Positions 24,975-32,785 of a stretch of DNA of 64,000 nt are shown here, in pieces (the stretch's first letter is position 1; each line of letters begins with the position of its first letter). The DNA lies in contig CBDHFM010000030.1 of assembly GCA_965262505.1 (NCBI GenBank), forward strand, positions 124,001-188,000, given 5' to 3'. Both the position numbers and the translations under genes were made by a program. Source of the stretch: JACPPO01 sp965262505 (GTDB taxonomy: Bacteria > Acidobacteriota > Vicinamibacteria > Vicinamibacterales > UBA2999). The notes beneath the pieces are model-generated. The model was given only the letters and a program-made list of their open reading frames with translations, was not told the DNA's origin and searched no databases.

Positions 24975-25994
24975 TCATGTCCGTTCGGGCTCCCATCGCA
25001 GACCAAGCGCAAGGATGCGATCCAGGAGCCGTTCGTAGGACGTTCCGCTGACCTCGGCGGACTCGGCGAAATCCTCACCGTAGGCCAGGTTCGGGTTCGG
25101 GTTGGCCTCGAGCACATACACGCGTCCGGCCACCTCGTCCAGCCGCAGGTCGATGCGCGCGTACCCGCTGAGGTCCAGGGCCTGGCAGCTGCGCTTGGCG
25201 ATGCGCTGGATGTGTTCCGCCATGGCGGGGTCGAGGGTGGCCGCCTTGGTCATGATCCCGTGGCGCTTCTGGTACTTCGTGCTCCACTTCACACGCTCGG
25301 TGGCGATGCGCCACTTGTTCCCCGGCATGTCCACGAACGACATTTCCAAGACAGGAAACACGTCAAGGCGTTGGTTGCCAAGAACGCCCACATACAGCTC
25401 CCGGCCGGCGATGAACTGTTCGACGATGGCGGCGGTGCCCAGGCTCTCGTGTACGAAATGTACGCGTCGCGCGAGCTGATCGTCGTTCTCCACGACCGAC
25501 GCCTGGGAGATTCCGGTGGAGGCCTCGAAGAACAGCGACTTCACGATGAGCGGGTAGTGCATGCGCTTTGGGAGCAGCGGCTTGCGGCCGCGCCGCACCA
25601 CCGTGAAACCCGGGACGGGAATCCGGTGATAGGCCAGGAGTTTTTTCGACAGCGCCTTGTCGCGCGCCAGGATCAGCCCGCGCGGATTGCAGCCGGTGTA
25701 CGCGAGCCGGAGCAGCTCGAGATAGCTGACGACGTTCTGATCGAACGTCGTGACGTCCGCAAACGCTTCCATGAGGTTGAAGACGATGTGCGGCTCGAAC
25801 TCGCTCACGGCGGGGCGAATTCCGCCGAGCTCATCGTGGACGCCGAGCACGCGCACCTCGTGGCCCCTCTCCCTGAGCGTCTCGATCACGTCGAACTCCA
25901 TCTTCCATTCGGCCTCGCGGACGTCAACGCCGGTGACGTCTCCGGGCGGAACCAGATGGTCGTGGACGAGCGCCAGGATCCGAAGGTTGTTCAT
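24975..25994 (-). CDS. ATP-grasp ligase, D-Ala-D-Ala ligase-like
   Basis: A 339-residue ATP-grasp enzyme related to D-alanine-D-alanine ligases and probably joining a carboxylate to an amine using ATP. Visible parts: ILALVHDHLVPP at the N-terminus, YTGCNPRGLILARDKALSKKLL (substrate and ATP lid), VPGFTVV, YPLIVKSLFFEASTGIS (ATP-binding Lys), IVEQFIAGRELYVGVLG and the Mg-binding EANPNPNL. The active-site sequence is not that of a standard Ddl, so the substrate is open. Its start overlaps the stop of the zinc peptidase gene by one base (TAATG), implying translational coupling. Confidence 0.8.
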   Translation of the reverse strand: MNNLRILALVHDHLVPPGDVTGVDVREAEWKMEFDVIETLRERGHEVRVLGVHDELGGIRPAVSEFEPHIVFNLMEAFADVTTFDQNVVSYLELLRLAYTGCNPRGLILARDKALSKKLLAYHRIPVPGFTVVRRGRKPLLPKRMHYPLIVKSLFFEASTGISQASVVENDDQLARRVHFVHESLGTAAIVEQFIAGRELYVGVLGNQRLDVFPVLEMSFVDMPGNKWRIATERVKWSTKYQKRHGIMTKAATLDPAMAEHIQRIAKRSCQALDLSGYARIDLRLDEVAGRVYVLEANPNPNLAYGEDFAESAEVSGTSYERLLDRILALGLRWEPERT

Positions 25995-27019
25995 TACAGA
26001 AACACGCGATGTCCGCCGCTGTGGAGGTAGTTCATTACCTGCACCGTGAGTAACACGGTGAATTCCTGGCGTGCTTTGTCTTCCGGGACGGCGAGGCGCA
26101 GCTTCAACTGGCGGCAGCGGGTGATCATGTTCGCTAGCACCTGGTCGATCGTGTATTGGTAAATGCCCGTCCAGCCCGCCACGAGCCGGCGGGTCGGACG
26201 GCGGATGCGGGTGAGGAACCGCGCGGCGGTCATGTTTCCGGCATGCTCGGAGGACTCCGAGAACAGCCGACGCAGATCCCGGTCGTAAAAATTCGGGTAG
26301 TCGACGCCGTAGTACCGGCGCTTGTTGCGGTAGTGCTGCCGCAGCGTCTTGCCCAGCTTCCGGAGCGGATCCACCTCGGTGTGGTTGACGACACGGGGCG
26401 GCCGATGTCGGATGGACGTCATGAGCGCGTCCATGCACTCGAGCTTCTTGAGCGCGGGCCAGCCGGCGTACCGCTGGCGCCATTCGCTCGTCGGCGTCAG
26501 CCAGACCGCGAACGTCTCCGCGAAATCCTCATCGGGGTGGCTCTGCGCGTACCAGGCGTCGAGGTGCAGCACGTATCTCTTGCTGTACGGCTTCGGCGTG
26601 TAGAACTCCGGGTACGGCTTCGACGGCAACCCGAACACCCGCCGGCGCAGCGGTCGCCGGCGCAACTGGAACGCGTTATCGATGGCATGCCCCGCCTCGT
26701 GGCGCAGGATGCGCATGCACCACTCATACTCGCCCCCTTCGACTTCGAACATCTGCGCGTTCTCCAGCTTCGCAAGCCGCGGGTGTGCCAGATAGAAGGG
26801 GATGGCGATTGCCGTGGCTCCGTCAGGGGTGAACCACTCATCAGAGAGGTAGGAGTGCAGCGGAAAACTGAGGCCGCGGGCCTCGAGTTCCTCGCCGAGC
26901 CGCGCGATCCGGTCCGCGAGCACATCGTCGATGCTGAGCGGGAGGTCCGCCATCCGCACGTCGAGCAACGCCTCATCGTGCAGGTCGGGCCAGTCGCTAC
27001 GAAGGGGCAGACGCGGCAT
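25994..27019 (-). CDS. Putative zinc metallopeptidase coupled to ATP-grasp ligase
   Basis: A 341-residue cytoplasmic protein (no signal peptide). The zinc site H107-EAG-H111 lies in LRHEAGHAIDNAF, with a likely third ligand about 60 residues later in DEDFAETFAVWL, as in gluzincin-type peptidases. Conserved-looking blocks: FYTPKPYSKRYVLHLDAWYA and NKRRYYGVDYPNFYDRDL. Specific family not identified. Because it is translated with the ATP-grasp gene, the two products may act on one substrate, such as a peptide that is cut and ligated. ATG at 27019; divergent from pepF 27 bases away. Confidence 0.7.
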   Translation of the reverse strand: MPRLPLRSDWPDLHDEALLDVRMADLPLSIDDVLADRIARLGEELEARGLSFPLHSYLSDEWFTPDGATAIAIPFYLAHPRLAKLENAQMFEVEGGEYEWCMRILRHEAGHAIDNAFQLRRRPLRRRVFGLPSKPYPEFYTPKPYSKRYVLHLDAWYAQSHPDEDFAETFAVWLTPTSEWRQRYAGWPALKKLECMDALMTSIRHRPPRVVNHTEVDPLRKLGKTLRQHYRNKRRYYGVDYPNFYDRDLRRLFSESSEHAGNMTAARFLTRIRRPTRRLVAGWTGIYQYTIDQVLANMITRCRQLKLRLAVPEDKARQEFTVLLTVQVMNYLHSGGHRVFL

Positions 27020-27046
27020 CCACAGGCATCATAAACTAAGGGCTCC

Positions 27047-28867
27047 GTGCTGCTGACCGAACAAGAACCGGACCGCGCGACGGTCCACGAGAAGTACACC
27101 TGGAATCTCACCGACCTGTATCCAGACGTTGCCGCGTGGCGCGCCGACAAGGCGCGTGTCACGGCTGAGCTGCCCATGGTGCGGGCGTACGCCGGCACGC
27201 TGGGCTCGTCGCCGCAGACGCTTGCCGATGCGCTCGAGACGATGATGCGGCTGGACCGGGAGCTGGCGCGGCTCCACGTCTACGCCGGCATGCTGTCCGA
27301 CGAGGACACGCGCCAGAGTGAACCGCAGGGCATGCATCAGGAGATGCAGCAGCTCTACGCTGAGTTCAGCGCGCTGGCATCCTACATCGGGCCGGAGATT
27401 CTCCGGGTCGGCGGCGCCGCCATTGAGGCGTTCATCGCTGCCGAGCCGCGACTGGGGGACTACGCGGTCATGCTGCGGGACATAGCCCGCCGCGCGGCGC
27501 ACACCCTGAGCGACACGGAGGAGAAGATCCTGGCCGACGCTCAACCGCTCGCCGGGTCGGCTTCCAATATCTACGGGATCCTTGCCAACGCGGACTTCCC
27601 GTACCCGACGATCACGCTGAGCGACGGCCGCAGCGTGAAGCTGGATCAGTCGGGCTACGCGGAGGTGCGGACCTCGCCGAACCGCGAGGACCGCCGCGCC
27701 GCGATGTCGGCGTTCTTCGGTGCGCTCGGCGGCTTCAGCCGCACCTTCGGCACGACGATGAACTCCAGCGTGCAGAAAGCGATGTTCTACGCGAAGGCAC
27801 GGAAGTACACGTCAACGCTCGAGGCGTCGCTCGACCGCGCGAACATTCCGGTGTCCGTGTACATGCGCCTGATCGACGGGGTCGGCCGGCATCTGCCCGC
27901 GCTCCACCGGTACCTGCGCTTGAGAAAGCGGATGATCGGGATCGTCGACGATCTGCACTACTACGACTTGTACGCGCCGCTGGTGGCATCGGTGGACCTT
28001 CGGTACACGCCGGAAGAAGCGCAGCGCCATGTCGTCGATGCGATGGGACCGCTCGGCCCGGACTACGTGTCGGTTCTCGAGCGGAGCTTCCGCGAACGGT
28101 GGCTCGACTGGTACCCGGCAGGAGGGAAGCGCTCGGGCGCGTACTCGAACGGGGCCGCGTACGACGTGCATCCGTACATACTGCTCAACTACCTCGGCCA
28201 GTACAACGACGTGAGCACGCTGGCGCACGAGCTCGGGCACACGATGCACAGCTACTACTCGAACGGGACGCAGCCCTACGCGATGGCCGACTACTCGATC
28301 TTCGTCGCGGAGGTTGCGTCGACGTTCAACGAGGCGCTGCTCATCGACTACATGCTGAAGCGAATCGAGGACGAACCCACGCGCCTGTCCCTGCTCGGCA
28401 ACTACCTCGAGAGCATCAAGGCCACGGTCTTCCGCCAGACGCAGTTTGCCGAGTTCGAGCTGCGGATGCACGAGATGGGACTGGCATCCCGGCCGATTAC
28501 CGGTGACGCGCTCGCCGGGCTGTATCTCGATATCACCAGGCGCTACTATGGCCACGATCAGGGCATCGTCGTGGTGGATGACGATGTGGCCAATGAGTGG
28601 AGCTACATCCCGCATTTCTACAGCGAGTTCTACGTCTTTCAGTACGCCACGTCCTTCACCGCGGCCGAAGCGCTCGCCGCCAGGGTCATCGCGGGCGATT
28701 CGTCTGCGACGGCCCGATTCCTGACCTTCCTGGGATCCGGCAGCTCGAAGTACCCGATCGACCTGCTGAAGGACGCGGGCATCGACATGACCACCGACGA
28801 GCCGCTCGACCAGACCATGCAGACGATGAACCGCGTCATGGACGAGATCGACGCGCTCCTGCCCTAG
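27047..28867 (+). CDS. pepF: Oligoendopeptidase F (M3 family)
   Basis: A 606-residue cytoplasmic zinc peptidase that degrades short peptides. The M3 zinc motif is H394-ELG-H398 (LAHELGHTMHSYYS) with the downstream glutamate in FVAEVASTFNEALL. The N-terminal region YTWNLTDLYPD is the usual start of PepF proteins, supporting the GTG start at 27047. The C-terminal Y-rich FYVFQYATSF and SGSSKYPIDLLKDAGIDM segments are typical. Full length and intact. Divergent, with a short gap, from the zinc peptidase/ATP-grasp pair. Confidence 0.92.
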   Translation: MLLTEQEPDRATVHEKYTWNLTDLYPDVAAWRADKARVTAELPMVRAYAGTLGSSPQTLADALETMMRLDRELARLHVYAGMLSDEDTRQSEPQGMHQEMQQLYAEFSALASYIGPEILRVGGAAIEAFIAAEPRLGDYAVMLRDIARRAAHTLSDTEEKILADAQPLAGSASNIYGILANADFPYPTITLSDGRSVKLDQSGYAEVRTSPNREDRRAAMSAFFGALGGFSRTFGTTMNSSVQKAMFYAKARKYTSTLEASLDRANIPVSVYMRLIDGVGRHLPALHRYLRLRKRMIGIVDDLHYYDLYAPLVASVDLRYTPEEAQRHVVDAMGPLGPDYVSVLERSFRERWLDWYPAGGKRSGAYSNGAAYDVHPYILLNYLGQYNDVSTLAHELGHTMHSYYSNGTQPYAMADYSIFVAEVASTFNEALLIDYMLKRIEDEPTRLSLLGNYLESIKATVFRQTQFAEFELRMHEMGLASRPITGDALAGLYLDITRRYYGHDQGIVVVDDDVANEWSYIPHFYSEFYVFQYATSFTAAEALAARVIAGDSSATARFLTFLGSGSSKYPIDLLKDAGIDMTTDEPLDQTMQTMNRVMDEIDALLP

Positions 28868-28937
28868 TACTGCGTTTCATAATTACGGTGGCATTCGGTC
28901 GGCGATGCATCCCGTGGGGCGTCGTTGCTCCTCCTTC

Positions 28938-29065
28938 ACATGGCGTGGCACCTCCTCTGCAAACCGGCTCCGCTCATCCTGCACACGGCTTCGAAGGGCA
29001 CCTCTTACCTCGCGTCGTGGCTGGCGCCTGACTACGGTTTGCGCCGGAGGTACCACGCCTCATGT
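28938..29065. mobile_element. MITE-like repeat, copy 1
   Basis: A 128-bp sequence with imperfect terminal inverted repeats of about 28 bases (ACATGGCGTGGCACCTCC at one end, the complement of ACATGAGGCGTGGTACCTCC at the other). It recurs in inverted orientation at 32645-32774. No coding frame, so any movement would need a transposase from elsewhere. Confidence 0.65.
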
Positions 29066-29174
29066 TCGCTGGTGACCACGCTTCAGTTCCTTATCTGGGG
29101 AGAGTGTCCCGTGATCCTGTTGGGACGGCGATTCGATACCGCAGACTTTGAGGAGGGCCAGTCGTCTCGTAGAG

Positions 29175-29204
29175 GCGTCCCGTAAACGGGTGTTTACGGG
29201 ACGC
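29175..29204. terminator. Strong 13-bp hairpin
   Basis: GCGTCCCGTAAAC (29175-29187), loop GGGT, and the exact complement at 29192-29204. It lies about 310 bases past pepF, so it may be a distant terminator or part of decayed mobile DNA. No U-tract. Confidence 0.5.
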
Positions 29205-29256
29205 GCGTCACAGGCTCCGGTCCGTCCGGCCCAGATAGGTAAACACTGCGCGTGCC

Positions 29257-29358
29257 GATTCAACCGGTCGATGCAACGGTTTCCGCAAGTACTTCTGCCG
29301 GGGTCCGATAGTCGAGCGTCTTCCGCGGTCGGGTGTTGAGCTCGCGCGCGATCGCATC
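29257..29358 (-). pseudogene. 3' end remnant of an IS30 family transposase
   Basis: The minus strand reads DAIARELNTRPRKTLDYRTP followed by AEVLAETVASTG and TGA (stop at 29260-29262), the recognisable C-terminus of IS30 transposases. Next to it, GATTCAACCGGTCGATGCAAC (29257-29277 region) nearly matches an end of the complete IS30 at 60592-62032. In both elements the transposase stop lies inside the terminal repeat. Everything upstream in the element is missing. Confidence 0.75.
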
Positions 29359-29454
29359 AAGAGACGACCGTCGAGGGCCACGTCGTATCGCCGAGCCCCT
29401 CCCGTGTCCTCGCCGCAGCCGAGGATGCCCGTGCGCGGCGATGAGCGCCAGCCT

Positions 29455-30873
29455 TCAGCCGCGCGGTCGCACGTTGTGGTTCATGCGGAACAGGTTGCGC
29501 GGGTCGAACTTCGCCTTGATCTGGGCGAGGCGTCCGGCGTTGGCACCGTACGCAGCGGCCACCGGGTCTTCCCCGTCGTCCGGCATGAAGTTGCTGTAGG
29601 AACCGCCGGTCGCGTAAGGAGCCGTGGCGGCGAACTGCTCGCGTGCCCACGCAATACACCGATCGTCATCGGCTGCGTCGTCCCAGCGTGTGTGGATGTT
29701 CATCACATAGCGAGTGTCCCGGTGCGGATAGGCCGTGGCGTCGCTCGCGACGCGCCCCTGTGCGCCGCCGAGGTGGGCCACGAAGATTTCCGAGGCGTCG
29801 GACGGCAGAGAGCCGCCGGCGGCGATCAACTGCCCAAGGAGGCCGTTGGCGAGGTCGGCGAAGTTGTGCGATTTCCAGTAGTTGCGAGCGCCGGGCGTGA
29901 GCAGGGGATCGAACGCCTGTTGCCAGGCGGCAAACGGCTGGACGCCGATGTGGGTCCCGACCGGCGCGCCGAAAGCCTGCAGCGGAGCAATCGCGCGCTG
30001 GCCCTCGGCTGCGTCTCCGCAATACGCTAGCGCGAAGATGACGACCTCCTTGCCGTGCACGTCGGCGGGTAGAAACGGCAACGGCGGTGCCTTGCGCAGG
30101 ACCGTCCACACGGTCAGCTCATCCGGCGCCGCCGCGGTGAAGTCGCGGTAGAAGGCGAGCGCCTCTCGAGCCGCCGACATGCGATGCACGATCAGTCCCG
30201 ACAGGAGATCGGGGCCGACGCGGTGGGCCTGAAAGGTGAAGCTCGTGACGACGCCGAAGTTGCCGCCGCCGCCGCGCACGGCCCAGAAGAGGTCCGAGTT
30301 CTCGGTCGCGCTGGCGGTCAGGATGTCGCCGGATGCGGTCACGACCTGAGCCACGAGGAGACTGTCGATGGTCATCCCGTATTTGCGGCTCAGCCAGCCG
30401 AAACCGGCGCCAAGCGTCAGTCCGGCGATGCCGGTCGTGGAGTTGATACCGGTGGGAACGGCCCAGCCGGCGGGTCCGGTGGCGGCGTCGAGGTCTCACA
30501 GGGTGGTACCCGGGCCAACCGTCACGATGCCCGATGCGGCGTCGAGGTCGATCCCGCGCATCGTGGAGAGGTCGATCGTCAGTCCGCCCTCAACAACCGA
30601 GTTGCCGGCGATATGGTGACCGGCGCCGCGGATCGAGACGAGCGCGCCACTCTGGCGCGCGAAGCCGACCGCCTTCACGACGTCACCCGCCGAGGCGCAC
30701 CGGGCCACCAGGGCCGGGCGACGGTCCACCATGCCGTTCCAGATGGTTCGCGCTTCGTCGTAGCCCTTGTCACCGGGGACAAGCAGCGCGCCCTCGAGGG
30801 CCGCGCGGAGTTCCTGAACCGTCGTGTCGTCGAGACTGACGTCCCGGCCTTCCAGACCCCGAATCTTTGCCAT
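29455..30873 (-). pseudogene. FAD-linked oxidoreductase gene with in-frame TGA
   Basis: A berberine-bridge-enzyme-like FAD oxidase (PCMH-type FAD domain, C-terminal BBE segment GRLAQIKAKFDPRNLFRMNH). The first part, from ATG 30873 (AAGGGA upstream), reads through NGMVDRRPALVARCASAGDV and RGAGHHIAGN, the FAD-binding histidine region, to GPGTTL; then TGA at 30498-30496 and the same frame resumes with DLDAATGPAGWAVPTGIN. Only this codon interrupts about 472 codons. Probably a nonsense mutation (Cys or Arg is usual here). An ISAzo13 copy lies 67 bases before the start, so the promoter may also be lost. Confidence 0.8.
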
Positions 30874-30940
30874 TGCAGTTCCCTTCCATCTCTGTGCTAC
30901 AGACCCACCTGCGGTGGACGTGACGTTGGCCCGCAGCTTA

Positions 30941-32243
30941 GGGCTTGTCAGACAATTACTGACTTTTGTGTTCTCGGAGCAGCGGGATGGATCGTGTAGT
31001 TCCAGTCGCCGTGAAAGCGATGCCGCTCGAGGCGTACCGTCGCCAGCTGCGCATCGGTGACGGTGAGGCCACCCGGGTATGGGCCGCGGTCGAGTTCCGA
31101 CCGAACGCGGAGTCCGGACCGACTGTGCGTCGAGCCAATGAGGCTCACGATCGTGGCCAAGTCGACGAGTGGGGTGCCGCGCCAATTCATCGCGATGTGC
31201 GAGAACACCCGATGCTCGATCTTGTTCCACTTGCTCGTACCCGGCGGAAAGTGACAGACCGTGATCACCAAGCCCGTCCGATTGGCCAGACGCGGCAGTT
31301 CCCACTTCCACAACCGGAGGCGCGCCCTGTTGCTCCCGCCTGCATCCGCCGTGATCAACAGCGACTGGGCTTGTCGATACGCCGGGCGACCCATGTGCTG
31401 CCACCAACGCTGGATCGACCGTACCGCGAAGCTCGCGGTGTCGTGATCGATCCCGACACGCACCCAGCCTTCGTTGCGATGCAGATCGTAGATGCCATAC
31501 GGAATGGCCTTCCCGCCCGTGGTGGCGGTGGCCGGGATCACGAAGTCGTGGACCTGTACCCGCTGCGGCGTCTTCGCCGGGCGCCAGGTGCGGCCCGCGT
31601 TCTTGAACGCGCCGACCAGCTCCTTCTTCTTGGTGTCCACCGAAATCGTCGGCTGCTGTTGCCGTTGCGCGCGTCGCACGCGCCGGGCGATGTACCGAAA
31701 CTGCGCGTCCCGATCGACATGCTGGCGGCCCTCACGAGTCTTGGCGTTGCCCTGCAGGCTGTAGCCCAGTCCGTGCAACAACTCGGCGACCACCGTGTGG
31801 CTGACGCGGTGGCCCAGACCGTCGAGCGCCACCGCCAACGTCCGTGCGCTCTGGCACGTCCACCGCAGCGGCGAGTCGGGATCGCCGGGGGCGGTCGGCT
31901 CAACCAACGCATCCAAATCGCGCAGCAGCGTCGCGTCGAGATCGATCGCGCGCTTGCGGCCGCCGCCCGCCCTTCGCGTCCGGCCGCCCGCGAGCGGCTC
32001 GTCCGCCGTCAATTCACGCAAACCGCGCTGGATGGTCGATGTCGCGATACCCGTGGCTCGGGCGACCAGCGCCGTGCCGCCATAACCGATCGCCTGGGCC
32101 TCAGTCGCCGCCCACACCCGGCGCGATCGCTCCGTGAGCACGGGCGCCAGCGCTGCATGCTTTGCCCGCAGGGTGGCCACCTCCACGGGCGCAGCGTACT
32201 ACTCGCCGATCAACAGTACAAGCAGTTATTTCCTTACAGGCTC
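30941..32243 (-). mobile_element. ISAzo13-type insertion sequence, copy 2
   Basis: A 1303-bp element, reverse orientation relative to copy 1 and of identical length. Ends at 30941-30961 (GGGCTTGTCAGACAATTACT) and 32223-32243. TTA flanks both sides (30938-30940 and 32244-32246), a 3-bp duplication that equals the TAA seen for copy 1 read on the element's own strand. Sits just upstream of the broken FAD oxidase. Confidence 0.9.
30948..32186 (-). CDS. ISAzo13-like family transposase, copy 2
   Basis: A 412-residue transposase equal in length to copy 1 and nearly identical, with the same DDE-type motifs (ISVDTKKKELVG, LLITADAGGSNRARL, TSKWNKIEHRVFSH). Small differences from copy 1 show that the two have diverged slightly since duplication or arrived separately. 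Intact, so either copy could still be active. Confidence 0.85.
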   Translation of the reverse strand: MEVATLRAKHAALAPVLTERSRRVWAATEAQAIGYGGTALVARATGIATSTIQRGLRELTADEPLAGGRTRRAGGGRKRAIDLDATLLRDLDALVEPTAPGDPDSPLRWTCQSARTLAVALDGLGHRVSHTVVAELLHGLGYSLQGNAKTREGRQHVDRDAQFRYIARRVRRAQRQQQPTISVDTKKKELVGAFKNAGRTWRPAKTPQRVQVHDFVIPATATTGGKAIPYGIYDLHRNEGWVRVGIDHDTASFAVRSIQRWWQHMGRPAYRQAQSLLITADAGGSNRARLRLWKWELPRLANRTGLVITVCHFPPGTSKWNKIEHRVFSHIAMNWRGTPLVDLATIVSLIGSTHSRSGLRVRSELDRGPYPGGLTVTDAQLATVRLERHRFHGDWNYTIHPAAPRTQKSVIV

Positions 32244-32401
32244 TTACTACGATAATTCCAGACGTATAGTCCGCATGCAGCTGCTCATCCCACAGTCCTG
32301 CCACGCGCTTACTCCGGCCATATCTACGCCACCGTGCCCAAGATCATCTCGGCCGAGCCATCGCCGGCGCCGTGATGGTTGGCGACTACGACGGGGGTAC
32401 G

Positions 32402-32427
32402 CAGGCCGGGTCTTTAGACCCGGCCTG
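32402..32427. terminator. 11-bp stem hairpin
   Basis: CAGGCCGGGTC (32402-32412), loop TTTA, exact complement 32417-32427. No U-tract follows on either side, so a role as an intrinsic terminator is uncertain. Confidence 0.45.
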
Positions 32428-32644
32428 TACCGTCCTCCGCACCTTGATCGTGGTCAGCTGCGAGTGATGGCGGCACGCTCTTGATCGCAACCTGGCGCCA
32501 TGACGTCGTAGACGCCTAGGCGCGTGCCAGGAAAGTGGCGGCCTGGCCCCCAAGGCGGACGGCGGACCGATCCGCCCGTACCACTGTTTTGGGGACAGCA
32601 CAGGCCAAAGAGCGGAAACTGGCGTCGCCAGTGGTCACCAACGA

Positions 32645-32774
32645 ACATGAGGCGTGGTGCCTCCGGCGCAAACCGTAGTCAGGCGCCAGCCACGACGCGA
32701 GGCAAGAGGTGTCTTTCGAAGCCGTGTGTAGCACGAGCGGAGCCGATTTGCAGAGGAGGTGCCACGCCTCATGT
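32645..32774. mobile_element. MITE-like repeat, copy 2
   Basis: A 130-bp sequence matching copy 1 (28938-29065) in the opposite orientation. Ends are inverted repeats of about 28 bases starting ACATGAGGCGTGG. Similarity to copy 1 continues about 14 bases beyond one end (GGTGACCAC). Ends 12 bases before the hemY stop. Confidence 0.65.
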
Positions 32775-32785
32775 CCGGCTGAGAT

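Larger units (their letters stand above)
28868..29454. other. 587-bp gene-free stretch with mobile-element debris
   Basis: Holds a MITE-like element (28938-29065), a 13-bp stem hairpin (29175-29204) and the 3' end of an IS30 transposase (29257-29358). Nothing was recognised in 29359-29454. Confidence 0.7.
32244..32785. other. 542-bp gene-free stretch with hairpin and MITE-like copy
   Basis: Contains the hairpin at 32402-32427 and MITE-like copy 2 (32645-32774). Short protein-like text near 32330 (GHIYATVPKIISAEPSPAP, then a stop) may be gene debris. No complete gene was recognised. Confidence 0.6.

Noticed and set aside
29175..29204. attC or integron recombination site
   Set aside because: The hairpin is a simple perfect stem without the paired R and L boxes and extrahelical bases; no integrase gene is in the window.
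30496..30498. Selenocysteine codon in the FAD oxidase
   Set aside because: No SECIS-like structure was recognised after the TGA, the family does not use selenium, and the promoter region is disturbed by an IS, which fits a decaying gene.
17974..30940. Composite transposon formed by the two ISAzo13 copies
   Set aside because: Each copy has its own matching TAA/TTA duplication, which indicates two independent insertions, and the enclosed genes look like ordinary chromosomal genes.
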